Below, piece after piece: positions 59,641 through 64,000 of a stretch of 64,000 nt of DNA. Where the stretch lies: positions 1,736,001-1,800,000 of the forward strand of contig BLAL01000162.1 of assembly GCA_015698045.1 (NCBI GenBank), given 5' to 3'. The notes beneath the pieces were generated by a model. The model worked only from the letters and a program-made list of their open reading frames with translations. It was not told where the DNA came from and did no database searches. This DNA comes from Rhizophagus clarus. Its lineage: Eukaryota > Glomeromycota > Glomeromycetes > Glomerales > Glomeraceae. Every line of letters starts with the position of its first letter. The stretch's first letter is position 1. The position numbers were made by a program, and so were the translations under genes.

Positions 59641-60208
59641 ATATTCTTATACCAAATATAAAAATCCCCTTCACTTTTTCTTTAAAATTACCCTCAAGAA
59701 TAGTACTGAAAAGTCTAATTCTATAAAAAAAGATGCAGAACGGGTTATGAGTACTTTAAATATAGGTCTTCAAGGTGTTGCACTTAAGCATGATCAAATG
59801 AGCTCTGGATCTAAAGCTTTATTTAAGATGGCAAATACACTAGATGATATACGAAAAAAAGCTCAAAAATCTAGTAAATTAAAGTCTGAGTTAAAAGAAA
59901 GTATAACAAACATTCAAAATTTACTAAATAATAGAACAGAATGACTTTTATTTAAAGATAAAAAATTTAGATGTCATGAACCAGCAAATGAGGAGAGCAT
60001 TGTTGCATTATTTGAGGTATAATTTATCATTTGATTTACAATTTTTTTTCTATTTATAAGATATTCTTAGAACAATTTTGTGCAGTCTATTTCTGATATT
60101 GATTCAACTTTGAGAATTGAAGAAACTACATAGGCACAAATACGTTATCACTCTACATTGGTTGAATTTATAAATACTCATTGTCGCGCACACGCTTATA
60201 GTTTTTAG
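59640..60208 (+). pseudogene. 5' exons of an interrupted multi-exon gene
   Basis: Exon a ends at 60016 and exon b is 60086-60208. The clearest part (59747-59940) encodes MSTLNIGLQGVALKHDQMSS, then a coiled-coil-like KALFKMANTLDDIRKKAQKS and SELKESITNIQNLLNN. Stops: TGA at 59942-59944, TAG near 60132, and TAG at 60206-60208, just before the donor. A frameshift precedes exon a near 59640. The downstream exons are at 63436-64000, beyond an inserted hAT. I do not recognise the function. Confidence 0.55.
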
Positions 60209-60221
60209 GTATGCATTAATG

Positions 60222-63200
60222 CAGTGATGTGCGTTGGAAGCTTGGAAGCTATTGGAATCTTCCAATTCTTCCAATTCCAAGCCTTCCAACGCCAATAGAT
60301 TTCTATTGGAAGATTGGAAGCACTTTAATCATGTGACATATTTAATTTATCCAATAGAATTAAATCATATGATTTATTATTTATTGCACGTTTATTTATT
60401 TAAACTTTATACACTTAAATTTATTCATTTAACATTAAGTAACTAGGAATATTAATAACAGAACTAAATAAAGTTTTAAGTTCTCATTTTGCTCTTGTAT
60501 CAACTGCTGGATGTTGGTATTCTGTCAAAAGGTCACTCCTCAAATTTCCTGGATTGTCTCTTAAGGCTTTTTCTTCTTCCATTCAAGATACTTCTTCTTC
60601 TATTAACATTGATTCCCATTCAGCAAGTTTACTTATCTAACGTTCAGACGTGATAATATTATCTTCATCTCTAATAATTTCATCAAAATCATCATCATCA
60701 TTTGCAGGATTTTGTTGTAAATTATCATTAACTGGTTTAGCATTTAAATCAAGAAATTCTATTTTATTTTTTTGCAATTCTTTTTTTCTGAATGAAAAAT
60801 TGATAGATGCGTAAAGTTTACTTATTGATAAAACTTTGTCATTCTAAAAAATTAATAAATCAGTAAATTTAAAATAACTAAATAACTATAATTTATATTT
60901 TAATAATTAGGACTTACATTCAATCGATTACGACGATTTGTATGCAAAAAACCCATAGAAGATCACATGTGTTCTACTGAGGCAGCGTTTACACAGATTC
61001 CAAAAATTCTTAAAGCAATACTAGCTAATTCTTTATAATTCCCTTCAACATACTTCCAGAACTTAAACACATCATCGCCAAATTGATTAAAAGTTTCGTC
61101 ATTAAATGGTTCAATTTTTTGACAATAATCTTCAAAATCCAATAATAAACGGGTTGGTCTTTTCTGAAACCATGCTTTGTAATAATATGTTAAATAGCGG
61201 CCCAATGTGATAAAGGTTAAATTTTCAATTCCAGAATTAAAGTATGCAAGCCGATATTTTGGGTGGAGCATAAAAGAGAGTAATAATAATGGCTGCTCCC
61301 ATTGATACCACCGTTTTTCTAGTCGTTCTATCATTTTTCCTCTTAACTCAACATTTGAATATTGATTCCAAAATTGAATAAAGTATCCTAAAGCATGAAG
61401 CAATTCAAAAAGGCGTGCTTTGTCACTTTGAAGCTTATTTAAAACAACACAGTAAGGTAATAAAATTTCTTGTAAAGCTTCTATTGTATCCCACCAATTA
61501 TTATCAAGAAGAATTTTACAAATGTCTTTGTTTAAATAAATTTCATTGGTATTATTTGATGTAGAAGTACTTGCTTCTGCTGGAGCAGATTGTGGACGTT
61601 CATGCTGAATTGCTAAATTCTAAAAAATATTATTAATAAATTAAATAAATCAAATAGCAATATAACATCATAATTTAAGAAATTTATATTTACTCGTAAA
61701 GCCTGTTTAGACCGAACCAAACTTTTAAAACAATAGTAATGACTGTTCCACCTAGTTTCACATGGAACCATAATTGAATAATATTTTTTATACAATTCTT
61801 TTTGTATATCTCGTAATTTATCAATAAAATAACTATTATTTCCACTTTTAAAATATGCCGCTATTGTGATTGCTTTAAATGATGCATTTTTTAAGGAAGG
61901 CGATTCTTTAAAAATATCACAGATTGCCAACTGACATTGATGGGCAAAACAGAGTAAAAAAACAATGTGAGGATATTCTAACCGAAGGCGATATCTATTA
62001 TATAAATTTAAAACAAAATATTAATTATTTCCAGTAGTAATATTTATAATAAAATGCATTATATTTATAAATTAACATTTATTTAATTCTTACTGAGCTT
62101 CAGCATAAGCTGCTGCACTATCAGAAATTATAGCAATTACTTTTGCATCTAAGTCATCTCTTGCATCTTTAATTAAACCCTCAATTTTAGGTATTATTTC
62201 AATCATACGTTCTCTTTCACTGCTAATATCTGATGCCTTTCATATTAAAATTTCACCTGAAGATGTAATAAACAATGCTCCAAATATATGCTGATTTAAA
62301 ATATTCTTCCATCCATCAAACACCAATGTTACACTAATTTTATCATTACTTAATTTTTCATTTCATAATTCGTCTAAACTTTTTGTTTCATCTTTTAATA
62401 TACGATTTGATAACACTTTTCGTCCTGGTAATATTAAATGTGGATTTAAAAACTCAAATAAATCCAGTGTTGCTTGATTTTCAATTCATTGAAATGGAAA
62501 TCCATTTGATACTGTTACTTTTAATAAAAGGCGTTCAAATATGGGTTGTTCTTTTTTTGTAGGTGTCTGAACAAGAATATTTTCCAAAACATTATCACCA
62601 GTTTTAACTAGATGAAGATGGCGTTTGGATGATGATGTAATTGATGTTGATGTTGAAACAAAGGATCGGGTTGAAGATATTTCTCCTTCTATTGTTTTAA
62701 AAAATACAGTATTAAGATTACTTTGCATAGATTCTAAGTATCTTAACACTTTTTCCCTTCCAATCTTACCAGAGTCTGAATCTGCTCTTAAATGTTTGTT
62801 CTTTTCAATTTCTTCATTTTCATTATCTGTCAGATTAATAATAGCACCCACTTCTTCCTGACTACCAATTTTTTTTTTAAAATATTCACAATTTTTTAAA
62901 TGATTTTTTACTTGTGGCTTTTTATTTGTAAATGTGAGCTTCGAAAGTTCATTTTCTTCCAAATTTTCTGAACATGCAAGACAAACAGCATAATTATTCC
63001 AACTATTTTGTTTACTAAGCACTTTTATATATTGTGTTAAACGATGGTTTTTAGGTTTATTTTTTCTTTTAGTACTCATTTTAGATAAAAGCGAAAATAA
63101 AGAATGATAAGAACGAAAAAAATTTATTTTATTTAAAAAAAAAAAATTTCGTTATATAAGATTATCTTAGGGATTGGAAGCATTGGAAGCAGTATTGATC

Positions 63201-63356
63201 TTCCAATAGCCAATTCCAATAGTACAAAAATTTAATTGGAAGCTTCCAATGCACATGACCTATTGGAAGATCGAAATCTTCCAATACTTCCAAATCTTCC
63301 AATGTGCTTTCCAATTCCAATGAAAAGTCATTGGAAACCTTCCAAGTACATCACTG
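60222..63356 (-). mobile_element. hAT (Ac-like) element with exact 8 bp target duplication, in an intron
   Basis: Starts CAGTGATGT and ends ACATCACTG, flanked by CATTAATG (60214-60221 and 63357-63364). Subterminal regions at both ends are dense in TTGGAAG and CTTCCAA words (60230-60320 and 63170-63345), likely transposase-binding repeats. The transposase on the minus strand occupies most of it. The insertion lies five bases inside an intron donor region (GTATG) of the gene at 59640-64000. Confidence 0.96.
60421..63079 (-). pseudogene. hAT transposase with four exons, six in-frame stops
   Basis: Exons on the minus strand: 63079-62094, 61994-61694, 61619-60918, 60843-60421, with clean GT..AG introns of 74-99 bp and consistent phase. 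Domains: basic N-terminus MSTKRKNKPKNHRLTQYIK with a zinc-finger-like CLACSEN and NCEYFKKK, catalytic core with VTLVFDGWKNILNQH and ISDSAAAYAEAQ, FAHQCQLAICDIF, CETRWNSHYY, the helical insert, and hATC (GICVNAASVEHM then SSMGFLHTNRRNRLN). Stops: TGA at 62486, 62363, 62240, 60963 and 60484 (first base on plus strand), plus one TAG in the last exon. All five TGA codons are where Trp is expected. No frameshift was found. Confidence 0.9.
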
Positions 63357-63435
63357 CATTAATGCATAACATTTTGTAATAAATTAGTTTTCTTATTTTA
63401 TTATTAATAATATTTTATTTTTATTTATTTTCAAG

Positions 63436-64000
63436 ATAAAAAAATGTAATAATCCTACATATTTATATTGTAAACCAATTCGCCTTTTATTTTTCAAATT
63501 TAATACTCTGAGTTTTCTTCCAGATCCAATTCCTTCACAAGGTAATTTATTTTCTTCGTATAATTAATTTTAATTAGATATTAAATTTTCTTAAAAAATA
63601 ATAGATAATACAGATTATTACGTAACTTTTCAAGATGTCTATAGAACTGAAACCACTGAAGAATATAGACCAACTTATATAAAATTATAAGCGAGTGCAA
63701 AGCCTATTCTGAAGTCCATTCTGGTTGTGTCAAAGATCTGTGGTTACATAAATTGTGAAAATTGTAGAAAATGTCGCTATGTGTATAGTGAAAAATCCTT
63801 AACTCATGAAGAACAAGAAGATTTCCAACAAATACTGGATTCATATCATATTCCTATGGTGCTCCAATTTTTTCTAATGATCATTATTTAAAAGAATTAA
63901 TATTTGTGCGCACTCAAATCAGTTGTGATTCACCGATTGAAATATTGTATTATTCAAGTCATAAATCAGGCAACTATCCAATTTATTATTATTGTGGAAA
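63436..64000 (+). pseudogene. 3' exons of the interrupted gene, cut by window end
   Basis: Exon c is 63436-63541 (CNNPTYLYCKPIRL, NTLSFLPDPIPSQ) and exon d begins at 63605 (NTDYYVTFQDVYRTETTEE). A TAA near 63689 interrupts, followed by SAKPILKSILVVSKICGYIN and a Cys-rich block CENCRKCR. A one-base shift near 63850 leads to YGAPIFSNDHYLKELIFVR and ILYYSSHKSGNYPIYYYCG at the edge. I associate this Cys-containing family with Rhizophagus from memory, without known function. The acceptor before exon c pairs with the donor at 60209 once the hAT is removed. Confidence 0.6.

Noticed and set aside
1-64000. tRNA genes
   Set aside because: I scanned for B-box-like GGTTCGAATCC patterns and acceptor stems and found none convincing; a covariance-model search would be needed to exclude them.

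Overview
This window looks like nuclear DNA of an arbuscular mycorrhizal fungus of the Rhizophagus type (Glomeromycotina). The grounds are very high A+T outside genes, short GT..AG introns of about 55-100 bp, heavy and nested transposon load of many classes, and several multi-copy protein families that I associate from general knowledge with Rhizophagus (two-RRM ORF1-like proteins, a family with a WRLPSGKS motif, a large TRP-like channel family). No database was searched, so the genus is an inference.

Layout. 0.9-15.2 kb is a composite repeat block. Its two ends carry the same kind of array (about 80 bp palindromic units next to a TGAGTTGA-rich segment). Inside lie an 8 kb LINE on the minus strand, a decayed second LINE tail, an array of splice-site-flanked cassettes and a decayed ORF1-like gene. 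16.7-21.5 kb holds the best host gene, a seven-exon TRP-like ion channel of 1446 aa ending in an in-frame minisatellite. 21.9-32.7 kb is transposon territory: a hAT element with a clean 8 bp target duplication, a foldback, a hAT tail, a MITE with CTT duplication, a 2.8 kb CACTA-ended element with ATT duplication, and another dead hAT.

33.7-39.3 kb is a quieter host segment with a dispersed 5S rRNA gene, a mitochondrial RNase III-like protein and a secreted Gas1-like protein. 39.3-50.2 kb is AT-rich, with a dead MULE transposase tail, a second cassette array, diverged direct repeats and two MITEs. 50.5-59.2 kb contains a dead pogo transposase fused to one copy of the WRLPSGKS gene family. That copy faces a second, almost intact copy in inverted orientation, with a Helitron fragment and a Harbinger remnant between the arms. 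59.6-64.0 kb is a broken multi-exon gene whose intron received a 3.1 kb hAT element with a perfect 8 bp target duplication.

Functional content. Only four loci look able to work: the channel, the mitochondrial protein, the secreted protein and the 5S gene. Nearly everything else is transposon-derived and broken. The breaks share a pattern: most in-frame stops are TGA codons where the protein family would have Trp. The other structure I cannot explain by a known feature class is the set of roughly 40 nt cassettes bounded by polypyrimidine-AG and GT, found in several places and inside the CACTA-ended element.
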